A stretch of 64,000 nt of DNA. It comes from Marinoscillum pacificum (GTDB taxonomy: Bacteria > Bacteroidota > Bacteroidia > Cytophagales > Cyclobacteriaceae). The stretch covers positions 1 through 64,000 of the forward strand of contig NZ_JAMZMJ010000004.1 in NCBI RefSeq assembly GCF_024714495.1, read 5' to 3'. Of the stretch, positions 56,350-64,000 are shown piece after piece. The notes under the pieces were generated by a model. It had not been told where the DNA came from. It saw only the letters and a list, made by a program, of their open reading frames with translations, and did no database searches. Numbering within the stretch: the first letter of the stretch is position 1; each line of letters opens with the position of its first letter. Both the position numbers and the translations under genes were made by a program.

Positions 56350-56376
56350 AAACCTCCCAAATCGGGAGGTTTTTTT
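56350..56376. terminator. Strong terminator after the membrane zinc-ribbon gene
   Basis: AAACCTCCC pairs with GGGAGGTTT around a 5-base loop and is followed by seven T residues. It lies just before the convergent aldehyde dehydrogenase stop at 56383. Confidence 0.9.
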
Positions 56377-56382
56377 ATGCCC

Positions 56383-57807
56383 CTAGAGTTTTATACAAAC
56401 ATTTTGCGTTTCTGTAAAGAAGTGTAAAGCATCTGATCCACCTTCTCTGCCGACACCAGATTCTTTCATCCCTCCAAATGGCGTCCGCAAATCTCGAAGC
56501 ATCCAGCAATTGACCCAAACAATACCACTTTCAATCTGATGGGCTACTCGGTGAGCTCGTTGCACATCCTGTGACCAGATAACAGCTGCCAAACCGTATA
56601 CAGTTGCATTGGCCTTTTTCACCGCATCTTGCTCCTCTTTAAATGGCACTAAGGTGACCACTGGCCCAAAGACTTCTTCCTGATTGATGACACAATACTC
56701 ATCTAATCCTTCTATCACAGTAGGTTCAAAGAAGTATCCGGCTTGCCCCAATCGTCCTCCTCCAGTGAGAACTTTCCCTCCTTGAGCTATCGCCTCATTC
56801 ACATACATCTCTACTTTGCGCAGGTGTGCCTCAGAAACCAATGGACCCAGATCAACTTCTGTTTTCGGATCTCCAACTCTTAGATTCTTCACCTTTTCAA
56901 CAAACCGACTTCTGAAATCCTCATAAATTGCTTCTTGAATAAAAATTCGAGATCCACAGAGGCATATCTCTCCTTGATTGGTAAACGAACTTTTTACTGT
57001 GGTTTCTACCGCCTTCTCCAAATCACAATCATCGAAAATCAAAACGGGGTTTTTACCCCCCAGCTCGAGAGATACTTTTTTAAACTGCTTCGCAGCTTCT
57101 GTTCCTATAATTCTTCCTGTGGAAGTGCCTCCAGTAAAGGAGATGGCTTTGATTTCTTTGTGCTCAACCAGTTTTTGGCCAATCTCAGCACCTTTTCCAT
57201 GAATTATATTAAGCACACCAGCAGGAATTCCAGCTTCGATAAATAACTCAGAAAGCAAAAAAGCAGTATAAGGCGTTACCTCAGATGGTTTGGCAATCAC
57301 ACAATTTCCAGTAGCCAATGCAGGTGCTATTTTCCATGTAAGTAGATATAACGGGAGGTTCCATGGAGAAATGCATGCCACTACTCCTAATGGAGCTCTT
57401 CTTGTGTAGTTAATAGCAACTCCTTCCATTATGTGAGCCTGAGTTGATTCATTGACAATTGCTGACGCGAAGAACCTAAAATTGGCTGCAGCACGAGGTA
57501 TGTCAACCTTGCGTGCCAAACTCACAGGCTTACCATTATCCAAACTCTCAGCTTCTGCCAATTTATCGAGGTTTGCTTCGATTAAATCAGCGACTTTAAT
57601 CAAATACCTGGATCGTTTATCAATAGATAATTGACTCCATGCTGGAAATGCTTTTTTAGCAGATAAAATTGTCCGTTCTAAATCCTCTTCCGACGAATTC
57701 GGAATTAAGCTATAAACCGTTTCATCAGCTGGATTATAGTTATCTAAATAATTACCATTGGCTGGATCAACTAATTCGCCGTTGATATAATTTTTGATCG
57801 TTATCAT
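56383..57807 (-). CDS. Aldehyde dehydrogenase, probable 2-aminomuconate semialdehyde dehydrogenase
   Basis: The 474-residue NAD-dependent aldehyde dehydrogenase has ISPWNLPLYLLTWKIAPALATGN, SFTGGTSTGRIIG, the general-base Glu in SLELGGKNPVLIFDD and the catalytic Cys in NQGEICLCGSRIF. The family alone does not define the substrate. The genes next door (3-hydroxyanthranilate dioxygenase, kynureninase, kynurenine monooxygenase) make 2-aminomuconate 6-semialdehyde the best candidate. It overlaps the SDR gene by 4 bases. Confidence 0.82.
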   Translation of the reverse strand: MITIKNYINGELVDPANGNYLDNYNPADETVYSLIPNSSEEDLERTILSAKKAFPAWSQLSIDKRSRYLIKVADLIEANLDKLAEAESLDNGKPVSLARKVDIPRAAANFRFFASAIVNESTQAHIMEGVAINYTRRAPLGVVACISPWNLPLYLLTWKIAPALATGNCVIAKPSEVTPYTAFLLSELFIEAGIPAGVLNIIHGKGAEIGQKLVEHKEIKAISFTGGTSTGRIIGTEAAKQFKKVSLELGGKNPVLIFDDCDLEKAVETTVKSSFTNQGEICLCGSRIFIQEAIYEDFRSRFVEKVKNLRVGDPKTEVDLGPLVSEAHLRKVEMYVNEAIAQGGKVLTGGGRLGQAGYFFEPTVIEGLDEYCVINQEEVFGPVVTLVPFKEEQDAVKKANATVYGLAAVIWSQDVQRAHRVAHQIESGIVWVNCWMLRDLRTPFGGMKESGVGREGGSDALHFFTETQNVCIKL

Positions 57808-58577
57808 AACGAACCAGTTCTACCTCCATCTACAGGAATACTTACTCCTGTGATATATGCAGCCTTATCAGATGCCAGAAATACAGCCAAATTCCCTAAC
57901 TCTTCCGGCAAACCAAATCGACCAGCTGGGATTGTTTGCTTCATTGCTTCTGCAGATTCTTCTGGAGTCACACCCTTTTTCTTTGCAGAATTTTCAATGA
58001 TCGCATCCAAGCGGGTTGTGCTAACAGCTCCTGGCAAAATGTTATTGACTGTAATACCATATGAAGCAACCTCATTGGATAGCGTCTTTGCCCAGGATGC
58101 CATTGCGCCTCTCGTGGTGTTACTCACCCCAAGACCCGATATTGGTATTTTGACACTGGTTGAAATGACATTGATAAAGCGCCCATAATTTTTGGATTTC
58201 ATATAAGGAAGTACAGCTTGCATAATCCGATGACTAGCAAATAAATGCATGTCTAACGCCGCTTGGAAACTCTCAATTGTTGACTCAGTAATTGTGCCAG
58301 GTGCCGGACCTCCTGTATTGTTAATTACAATCTCCACAGGGTTTTCTTTCAAATGAAACAACAGTTTTTCTAAATCAGATTTATCTAACAAATCAGCCTG
58401 TATGTAGGAATGTCCCTCACCGGAAAGCGTACCTAAGTGCTCCTTTAACTCCTGTTCATTTCGAGAAACAATAATAACCTTGACGCCCTCTTCCGCAAGA
58501 GCTTTAGCTATTGCTCCTCCAATGCCTTTGGAGCCGCCACATACCAGTGCCTGCTTATTTTTTAAATTAAAATCCAT
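57804..58577 (-). CDS. SDR-family oxidoreductase in the kynurenine cluster
   Basis: The 257-residue short-chain dehydrogenase has the cofactor motif ALVCGGSKGIGGAIAKAL, NNTGGPAPG, and a C-terminal PVDGGRTGSL as in FabG-type enzymes. The usual catalytic Y-x3-K is not in its normal place: the region after the Ser/Thr (NVISTSVKIPISGLGVSNTTRGAMASW) reads S-N-T-T-R where Y-x-x-x-K is expected. This suggests altered or lost reductase chemistry. Its start is divergent from the dioxygenase gene. It overlaps the aldehyde dehydrogenase gene, so the two are co-expressed. Confidence 0.78.
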   Translation of the reverse strand: MDFNLKNKQALVCGGSKGIGGAIAKALAEEGVKVIIVSRNEQELKEHLGTLSGEGHSYIQADLLDKSDLEKLLFHLKENPVEIVINNTGGPAPGTITESTIESFQAALDMHLFASHRIMQAVLPYMKSKNYGRFINVISTSVKIPISGLGVSNTTRGAMASWAKTLSNEVASYGITVNNILPGAVSTTRLDAIIENSAKKKGVTPEESAEAMKQTIPAGRFGLPEELGNLAVFLASDKAAYITGVSIPVDGGRTGSL

Positions 58578-58676
58578 ACTCTATTAGCTTATGTCTTTGG
58601 TTTACCTGAACGATTTTCCAGTTTATTTATAACTTTTACCTCTCCAAAGTAATTTATCTAAAAAACCACTATCGAC

Positions 58677-59204
58677 ATGAGCATTAAAAGACCTTTCAAC
58701 TTACAGAAATGGATAGATAACAACAGGGACTTGCTCAAGCCACCCGTTGGAAATAAAAACCTCTATGCGGATGCAGGCGATTACATTGTCATGATTGTGG
58801 GAGGACCCAATGCTCGAAAAGATTATCATTATAATGAAACAGAAGAGCTCTTCTATCAACTAGAGGGTGACATTGTGGTCAAAATTCAAGAAGATGGACA
58901 GTCTGTGGATATTCCAATCAAAGCTGGGGAAATGTTTTTATTACCTGCTAAGGTTCCACATTCACCTATTCGATCCGAAGGATCTGTAGGGCTTGTTGTA
59001 GAAAGAAAAAGGCCTGGAATGAATGATGGCTTGCTGTGGTTTTGCGATAATTGCAACCACAAGTTGCATGAGACCTATTTTCAATTATCTAATATAGAAA
59101 AAGACTTCATTCCAAGGTTTAGAGAATATTATGGTTCTGACAAATTGAGAACGTGCAGTAATTGTGGAGAAGTAATGGAAACCGACCCAAGATTTATTGA
59201 TTAA
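58677..59204 (+). CDS. nbaC: 3-hydroxyanthranilate 3,4-dioxygenase
   Basis: The 175-residue cupin has the iron-site residues in RKDYHYNETEELFYQLEGD (His and Glu) and the later His in LLPAKVPHSPIRS. The bacterial form's second, rubredoxin-like iron site is present as WFCDNCNHKLHE and CSNCGEVME. It opens 3-hydroxyanthranilate to 2-amino-3-carboxymuconate semialdehyde. Its stop is directly followed by the kynureninase ATG (TAA-ATG), so the genes form one operon. Confidence 0.94.
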   Translation: MSIKRPFNLQKWIDNNRDLLKPPVGNKNLYADAGDYIVMIVGGPNARKDYHYNETEELFYQLEGDIVVKIQEDGQSVDIPIKAGEMFLLPAKVPHSPIRSEGSVGLVVERKRPGMNDGLLWFCDNCNHKLHETYFQLSNIEKDFIPRFREYYGSDKLRTCSNCGEVMETDPRFID

Positions 59205-60485
59205 ATGACCTACGACAACACCCCAGCATTTGCATACGAACTTGATGAGCAAGATCCGCTAAGAGTATTTAGATCTCAATTTCATTTCCCCAAAAGAAAC
59301 GGAAAAGACGCCATTTACTTCTGCGGAAACTCTCTGGGACTTCAGCCAAAAGTAACCGAAAGCTATATTCAACGAGAATTAGACTACTGGAAAGAACATG
59401 CTGTAGAGGGTCACTTTACAGGAAATACTCCGTGGGTTAGCTATCATCAGTTGTCCAAAAAATCGCTCTCTCGATTAACAGGAGGATTGGAGCATGAGGT
59501 GGTTTCGATGAACAATCTCACAACAAACCTTCACCTATTGCTGGCATCATTCTACCAACCATCAGGCAAAAGAGTGAAACTTATGATAGAAGGTGGTGCT
59601 TTCCCTTCAGATCATTATGCGGCAGAAAGCCACATGAGACGAGTGGGCATTTCACCAGAGGAACACTTGATCACATTAACTCCTGAGTCGGGAAAAACAT
59701 TTACCAATGAAGAAATTATCTCGGCGATTAAAGATCAAGGTGAAGAACTTGCTCTAGTTCTATTTCCTGGAGTGCAGTACTATACTGGTCAGTTTTTTGA
59801 CATGAAAGCCATTGCCCAAGCTGCTCACGAAGTGGGCTCTTTTGCAGGATTTGATCTTGCTCATGCCATGGGCAACTTACCTATGACTCTTCATGATGAT
59901 GACATTGATTTTGCTACCTGGTGCAGTTACAAATATGTGAATTCCGGTCCTGGTGGAATGTCAGGAATATTTGTACATGAAAAGCATGGCAACAACCCAA
60001 ATTTTCCAAAACTAACCGGATGGTGGGGTCATGACTCAAAAACTCGATTCCAAATGGACAATCAGTTTGTTCCCAACCCGGGAGTAGATGGGTGGATGCT
60101 GAGCAATATGAATATCATATCATCAGCTGCACACCTCGCCTCTTTGTCCATTTTTGACAAGACATCCATGGAAGAATTGAGAGAAAAAAGCATCAAATTG
60201 ACCGGCTTCCTTGAGTACTTGTTGCTAAATGACCCAATAACAGCCAAGCATATTGAGATTCTAACGCCTTCAAATCCCGAAGAAAGGGGATGTCAACTTT
60301 CTATTTTTATTGACCAAAATGGGAAAGCAATTTTTGACGGATTGATTGACGCTGGAGTCATTTTGGACTGGCGCGAACCAAATGTTATACGAGTAGCTCC
60401 AACTCCTTTATACAATTCCTTTACGGATGTATGGAGGTTTTGCGGCATTTTTAAACAACTCATAGTAAAGCATGCTGAAAAATGA
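59205..60485 (+). CDS. kynU: Kynureninase
   Basis: The 426-residue PLP enzyme has FRSQFHFPKRNGKDAIYFCGNSLGLQPK, then GGAFPSDHYAAESHMR, AGFDLAHAMGNLPMTL with the PLP-binding Asp, and WCSYKYVNSGPGG with the PLP-forming Lys. It cleaves 3-hydroxykynurenine to 3-hydroxyanthranilate and alanine. It begins right after the dioxygenase stop and overlaps kmo by 14 bases. Confidence 0.95.
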   Translation: MTYDNTPAFAYELDEQDPLRVFRSQFHFPKRNGKDAIYFCGNSLGLQPKVTESYIQRELDYWKEHAVEGHFTGNTPWVSYHQLSKKSLSRLTGGLEHEVVSMNNLTTNLHLLLASFYQPSGKRVKLMIEGGAFPSDHYAAESHMRRVGISPEEHLITLTPESGKTFTNEEIISAIKDQGEELALVLFPGVQYYTGQFFDMKAIAQAAHEVGSFAGFDLAHAMGNLPMTLHDDDIDFATWCSYKYVNSGPGGMSGIFVHEKHGNNPNFPKLTGWWGHDSKTRFQMDNQFVPNPGVDGWMLSNMNIISSAAHLASLSIFDKTSMEELREKSIKLTGFLEYLLLNDPITAKHIEILTPSNPEERGCQLSIFIDQNGKAIFDGLIDAGVILDWREPNVIRVAPTPLYNSFTDVWRFCGIFKQLIVKHAEK

Positions 60486-61797
60486 AATTAGCATTCTAGG
60501 TGCTGGCCTTGTTGGCTCTCTATTAGGCACATTGATCAAGCAAAAAGGGTTTAACGTGGATGTCTATGAAATGAGACAAGATCCCAGAACTCAAACAAAA
60601 GATGGTGGAAAGTCAATCAACTTAGCGTTGAGCCATCGAGGCATTGAAGCTCTTAAGCTTGCGGGTATTTACGATCAGATTCAGGATGATCTCATCCCCA
60701 TGAAGGGACGTATGATGCATGATTTGAGTGGTGAACTGTATACCCAGCCCTACGGCAAAGAAGGTCAGTTCATTAATTCTGTTTCCAGAAATGGACTCAA
60801 TAAATTATTAATTAGCCACGCTGAATCTCAAGGTGTTAATTTTCATTTTGACCATAAATGTATCGACGTTGATCTGAATGAAACTCAGGTTTCCTTCTCC
60901 AATGGCCAACAAATCAACTCTGAAGTATTGATTGGCTCAGATGGTGCTTACTCCATGTTGCGCCAAAAAATGGAGCACACTGATCGCTTCAATTTCGAGC
61001 AGTACTACATAGATCACGGTTACAAAGAACTCAAAATGGAACCCTCTGAAGGCACTTTTGCCATGGAGCCAAACTACTTGCACATTTGGCCTAGGGGCAA
61101 TTTCATGCTGATCGCATTACCTAATCCAGATTGCAGCTTTACCTGTACTTTGTTTTTTCCATTTGATGGGGAGTTATCATTCAAAAGCATTCAAACTGAG
61201 GGTGAGATCACTTCATTTTTCGAACAGTATTTCCCAGATGTAATTCCATTGATTCCTGATTACGTCCAGCAATTCCAGACAAACAGCACTTCATCTCTGG
61301 TAACTATTCGAACTGCACCGTGGAATTTCAACAACTCACTTTTAATTGGAGATGCTGGACATGCCATTGTTCCATTTTACGGCCAGGGAATGAATGCCGG
61401 TTTCGAGGATTGCAGATTATTGATGGAATGGGGAGATGAGTTAAAATTTGACTGGAAACAATTACTGCCAACTTTCTCACAAAGAAGGAAACCAGATGCT
61501 GACGGAATTGCTGATTTAGCATTAAACAACTTCGTTGAAATGCGGGATCATGTAGCGGACGAACGTTTCCTAAACATCAAAAAAGTGGAAGCTAGACTAC
61601 AGTCTGAATATCCAGATGTATGGTTACCATTATACAGTATGGTAACATTCAGCGACATCCCCTACAGTGAAGCTTTACGAATAGGGAAAATTCAGAAACA
61701 AGTCACAGGGCAATTGGAAGAAGGATTTGATCCAGGCACAGTAAAACTGGAACCACTTATTGAAAAATTTAATAATCTAATGCAAGGCGCTCGCTGA
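60472..61797 (+). CDS. kmo: Kynurenine 3-monooxygenase
   Basis: The 441-residue flavoprotein has the FAD motif ISILGAGLVGSLLGTLIKQKG, DGGKSINLALSHRGIEALK, RMMHDLSGELYTQPYG, and GDAGHAIVPFYGQGMNAGFEDCRLL, the GD and substrate-pocket region of KMO. The C terminus lacks a long membrane tail. It hydroxylates kynurenine to 3-hydroxykynurenine with NADPH and oxygen. Its 3' end overlaps the convergent TerB-like gene by 29 bases. Confidence 0.95.
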   Translation: MLKNEISILGAGLVGSLLGTLIKQKGFNVDVYEMRQDPRTQTKDGGKSINLALSHRGIEALKLAGIYDQIQDDLIPMKGRMMHDLSGELYTQPYGKEGQFINSVSRNGLNKLLISHAESQGVNFHFDHKCIDVDLNETQVSFSNGQQINSEVLIGSDGAYSMLRQKMEHTDRFNFEQYYIDHGYKELKMEPSEGTFAMEPNYLHIWPRGNFMLIALPNPDCSFTCTLFFPFDGELSFKSIQTEGEITSFFEQYFPDVIPLIPDYVQQFQTNSTSSLVTIRTAPWNFNNSLLIGDAGHAIVPFYGQGMNAGFEDCRLLMEWGDELKFDWKQLLPTFSQRRKPDADGIADLALNNFVEMRDHVADERFLNIKKVEARLQSEYPDVWLPLYSMVTFSDIPYSEALRIGKIQKQVTGQLEEGFDPGTVKLEPLIEKFNNLMQGAR

Positions 61798-62236
61798 GCA
61801 TGTGAATTGTCTCTTGTTCTACTTCCGATATTCCATCGGCAGCATTGGCAAATAAATACATTGACTCAAGAATGAATTCCTTGTCTTCCCGGTTAGAGCC
61901 GATATGATTTTTAAGAGCGTTAAGAAATTTCTTCTGCCATTTTTCGATGTTATCCAAAAGATATCTGAACTCGGTACGAAAAGACTGTTCCAGCTGCTCA
62001 AGGCCTTCTTTGTCCATTCCATCTCCATATTCCAATGCCAACCCTTTGGCCAAACGAAGCACACCATCCCATTCTTCCTTATCCAATACCCCATCGCACA
62101 TACACACAATGAGTGATGGATAAAGGTTTAGAACATATAAAAACTGATCTAGAGTAAGATCCACATTGCGAATCCTTTTATACTCATCTAAAAGTTGTTC
62201 AGCTTGAGATTTCATTAACTTATCGGCGTGTATCAT
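61769..62236 (-). CDS. TerB-like small helical protein, unknown function
   Basis: The 155-residue protein is almost all helical. It has two acidic loop motifs that look like the metal-binding repeats of TerB-type proteins (MCDGVLDKEEWDGVLRL and AADGISEVEQETIHML). TerB domains are known from tellurite resistance and stress loci, but this gene stands alone. Its last 29 bases overlap the end of kmo on the other strand. A precise role cannot be given. Confidence 0.55.
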   Translation of the reverse strand: MIHADKLMKSQAEQLLDEYKRIRNVDLTLDQFLYVLNLYPSLIVCMCDGVLDKEEWDGVLRLAKGLALEYGDGMDKEGLEQLEQSFRTEFRYLLDNIEKWQKKFLNALKNHIGSNREDKEFILESMYLFANAADGISEVEQETIHMLSERLALDY

Positions 62237-62391
62237 GCTGTGATTTAATAAATATACAAAAGCAATTACTAAAAAACAGCAATTGATTAACGGTCAAGTC
62301 AAAAATAGTATGATTTTTCACATATAATTTATGACCAAAACAATAATTGTAGATAATTAAACACTCGCCTGTGAAAAAAAGTTTTTATCCT

Positions 62392-63855
62392 ATGTCATAC
62401 AAGGTTGGAATAATTGGTTCAGGAATTGCCGGAATAGCAACGTCTATCAGGCTTGCAGTGAAAGGACATCAGGTAGAAGTTTTTGAAGCGTCAGCACATC
62501 CTGGAGGCAAACTTTCAGAAATTCAAGTAGGCAATTACCGATTTGATGCAGGACCATCGCTGTTTACTCTACCTGATCTGGTTGATGAGTTATTTACCCT
62601 GGCAGGAGAAAATCCTAAAAAACATTTCGATTACGATCAACTGGATATTAATTGTCAGTATTTTTTTCCTGATGGCACCAACTTGACCGCTTTCGCTGAC
62701 CTTGATAAGTTTGGTAATGAAATTCAACAGAAATTAGGTGAGTCTCCTCAATCACTAAAAAAAGCTGTAAAAAATAGCACTTTACTCTATGAAAGTTTGA
62801 GTGACTTATTCATGTTTAGCTCGCTTCAGGATATTAAGACATTTATTTCAAAAGCGGCATTTAACGCTTATTTAAAAATCCCAAGGCTTGGCTTCTTCAA
62901 CACAATGAATGGTGCCAACAAAAAACTCTTTTCTGATCCGCGGCTGGTACAGTTGTTTAATCGATATGCTACATATAATGGATCCTCTCCTTACAAAACG
63001 CCTGCTACGATGAATATCATTCCACACCTCGAAATGTCATTAGGAGCTTATTTCCCAAAAGGAGGAATGTACGCCATTACCAAATCTTTAGTGGAACTAG
63101 CCAAGCGTCAAGGGGTAGTTTTTCATTTTAATTCTCCGGTTCAGGAAATCTGTATTGACAACAAGAAAGCAACCGGACTGGAAGTCGCAGGTAGAAAAAT
63201 CCAGTTCGACAGAGTGGTGTCTAACATGGACATTGTGAATTCCTATAAGAAATTGATGCCCTCCATTAAAGCTCCTGAATTCCTTTTAAAGCAACCTAAA
63301 TCCAGCTCAGCCCTTATCTTTTATTGGGGAATCAAAAAGAAGTTTAAAGAACTTGATGTTCATAACATTTTCTTTTCAGGAGATTACCAGAGCGAATTTC
63401 AGCACTTATTTGACACCAAATCTATCTATCATGACCCCACAGTATATGTGCACATATCCTCTAAAAAAGAGAGCCAAGACGCTCCTGAATATGGAGAGAA
63501 TTGGTTTACCATGATCAATGTCCCAAACAACACAGGGCAAAACTGGGAAAAGCTGATAGCGGACGCAAGAAAGAATATTGTACAAAAACTTACTTATCAG
63601 CTTAACCAACCGATAGCTGAGCTAATTGAGTGCGAAGAAATCTTGGATCCGCGATTAATAGAATCAAAGACCAGTTCTGCATTAGGTGCGTTATATGGCA
63701 ATAGCTCTAACAATCTATTCGCTGCATTTTTGAGACATGCCAACAAAAGTCGCAGAATAAAAGGACTCTATTTCTGTGGAGGAAGTGTTCATCCAGGAGG
63801 AGGCATTCCTATGAGTCTTTCGTCAGCAAAAATCGTAGATAAGTACTTTAGTTAA
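62392..63855 (+). CDS. Phytoene-desaturase-family FAD oxidoreductase (CrtI/CrtD type)
   Basis: The frame opens with GTG at 62371, but the ATG at 62392 puts the dinucleotide fold at its usual position (SYKVGIIGSGIAGIATSIRLAV). The protein of about 487 residues has HPGGKLSEIQVGNYRFDAGPSLFTLPDLV, YATYNGSSPYKTPATMNII and the C-terminal GLYFCGGSVHPGGGIPMSLSSAKIV, a carotenoid desaturase signature. The motif order is closer to CrtD-type (hydroxy-carotenoid desaturase) enzymes of Bacteroidota than to Pantoea CrtI. No other carotenoid gene is seen in the window, so it may be a single unit or the start of a cluster beyond the edge. Confidence 0.85.
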   Translation: MSYKVGIIGSGIAGIATSIRLAVKGHQVEVFEASAHPGGKLSEIQVGNYRFDAGPSLFTLPDLVDELFTLAGENPKKHFDYDQLDINCQYFFPDGTNLTAFADLDKFGNEIQQKLGESPQSLKKAVKNSTLLYESLSDLFMFSSLQDIKTFISKAAFNAYLKIPRLGFFNTMNGANKKLFSDPRLVQLFNRYATYNGSSPYKTPATMNIIPHLEMSLGAYFPKGGMYAITKSLVELAKRQGVVFHFNSPVQEICIDNKKATGLEVAGRKIQFDRVVSNMDIVNSYKKLMPSIKAPEFLLKQPKSSSALIFYWGIKKKFKELDVHNIFFSGDYQSEFQHLFDTKSIYHDPTVYVHISSKKESQDAPEYGENWFTMINVPNNTGQNWEKLIADARKNIVQKLTYQLNQPIAELIECEEILDPRLIESKTSSALGALYGNSSNNLFAAFLRHANKSRRIKGLYFCGGSVHPGGGIPMSLSSAKIVDKYFS

Positions 63856-64000
63856 TAGCAATCTCTTCTGGAAGGAGAGCTACATAACTCTCATAGATAG
63901 CCAATATGGTAGACACGTAAGTTACCGGTTCTATCCCTCTGCAATAGCCAAACTGCACTACTTCATCATTGTAGTATTTGCTATTTGATTTCTTCAGAAG
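63848..64000 (-). CDS. 3' end of a minus-strand gene of unknown function (5' end outside window)
   Basis: The minus-strand frame is open from base 64000 to a TAA at 63848-63850, giving 50 residues ending in LLPEEIAIN. It contains YYNDEVVQFGYCRGIEPVTY and a helix-like stretch. It overlaps the end of the desaturase gene by 8 bases. The fragment is too short for a family assignment. Confidence 0.55.
   Translation of the reverse strand, partial: LLKKSNSKYYNDEVVQFGYCRGIEPVTYVSTILAIYESYVALLPEEIAIN

Noticed and set aside
62281-62391. GTG start of the desaturase gene at 62371
   Set aside because: It would add seven residues (first MKKSFYP) before the FAD fold. The ATG at 62392 places the fold as in relatives. 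A translation start test would settle it.

Overview
The window comes from the chromosome of a marine-type Bacteroidota, most likely a member of the Cytophagales. This rests on type IX secretion (T9SS) parts (a PorP/SprF-like channel protein, a CHU_C-type sorting domain and a PorE-like OmpA protein), many Bacteroidota-style lipoproteins, AT-rich leaders with a few TAnnTTTG-type -7 boxes, and moderate to low GC. I saw no rRNA, tRNA, CRISPR array, insertion sequence or prophage.

Layout. (1) Bases 1-10414: a cell-surface and secretion island. The end of a repeat-rich adhesin, a CHU_C-tailed secreted protein and a PorP/SprF-like protein are translationally coupled. They converge on a two-gene minus-strand unit encoding an exported TPR-CHAT putative protease and a very large PorE-like TPR/beta-propeller/OmpA/LysM protein. 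(2) 10540-21030: a minus-strand carbon block. An SGLT-type symporter, glycerol kinase, glycerol-3-phosphate dehydrogenase, an amylosucrase-family enzyme and a GH13 alpha-glucosidase form one tight operon. A metallophosphoesterase and a glycerophosphodiesterase follow. Together they read like a pathway for a glucosyl-glycerol type compound. (3) 21267-45023: a nitrate and nitrite assimilation island. It holds cobA, nirBD, a NarX/NarL-like two-component pair, an FNR-like regulator, an outer-membrane porin, an Nrt ABC transporter, a NarK transporter, a nitrate reductase fused to its own flavin reductase, a rubredoxin/ferredoxin-reductase-like protein and mobA. Five of its intergenic regions carry copies of a TACGTA-based palindrome, which looks like the operator of the FNR-like protein. 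A beta-mannanase, a toxin-antitoxin pair, a STAS-like gene and a thioredoxin-reductase-like gene sit inside the island. (4) 45028-55201: a trehalase and a vanadium-haloperoxidase-like lipoprotein, pruA, an ArsR-type regulator with yjjG, a carboxypeptidase-regulatory-like protein, a membrane dipeptidase and two paralogous lipoproteins. (5) 55591-64000: an unknown membrane zinc-ribbon protein, a kynurenine-pathway cluster on two divergent arms, a TerB-like gene, a carotenoid-desaturase-type oxidoreductase and the end of one more gene.

How the genes fit together. Nitrate would cross the outer membrane through the alginate-export-type porin. The ABC system or NarK would carry it over the inner membrane. 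The fused NasB/NasC-like enzyme would reduce it to nitrite, and NirBD would take nitrite to ammonium using sirohaem made from the CobA product. MobA matures the molybdenum cofactor. Control appears layered, with a nitrate-type sensor kinase and response regulator plus an oxygen/redox-type CRP/FNR protein. All functions are inferred by reading motifs; no database search was possible.
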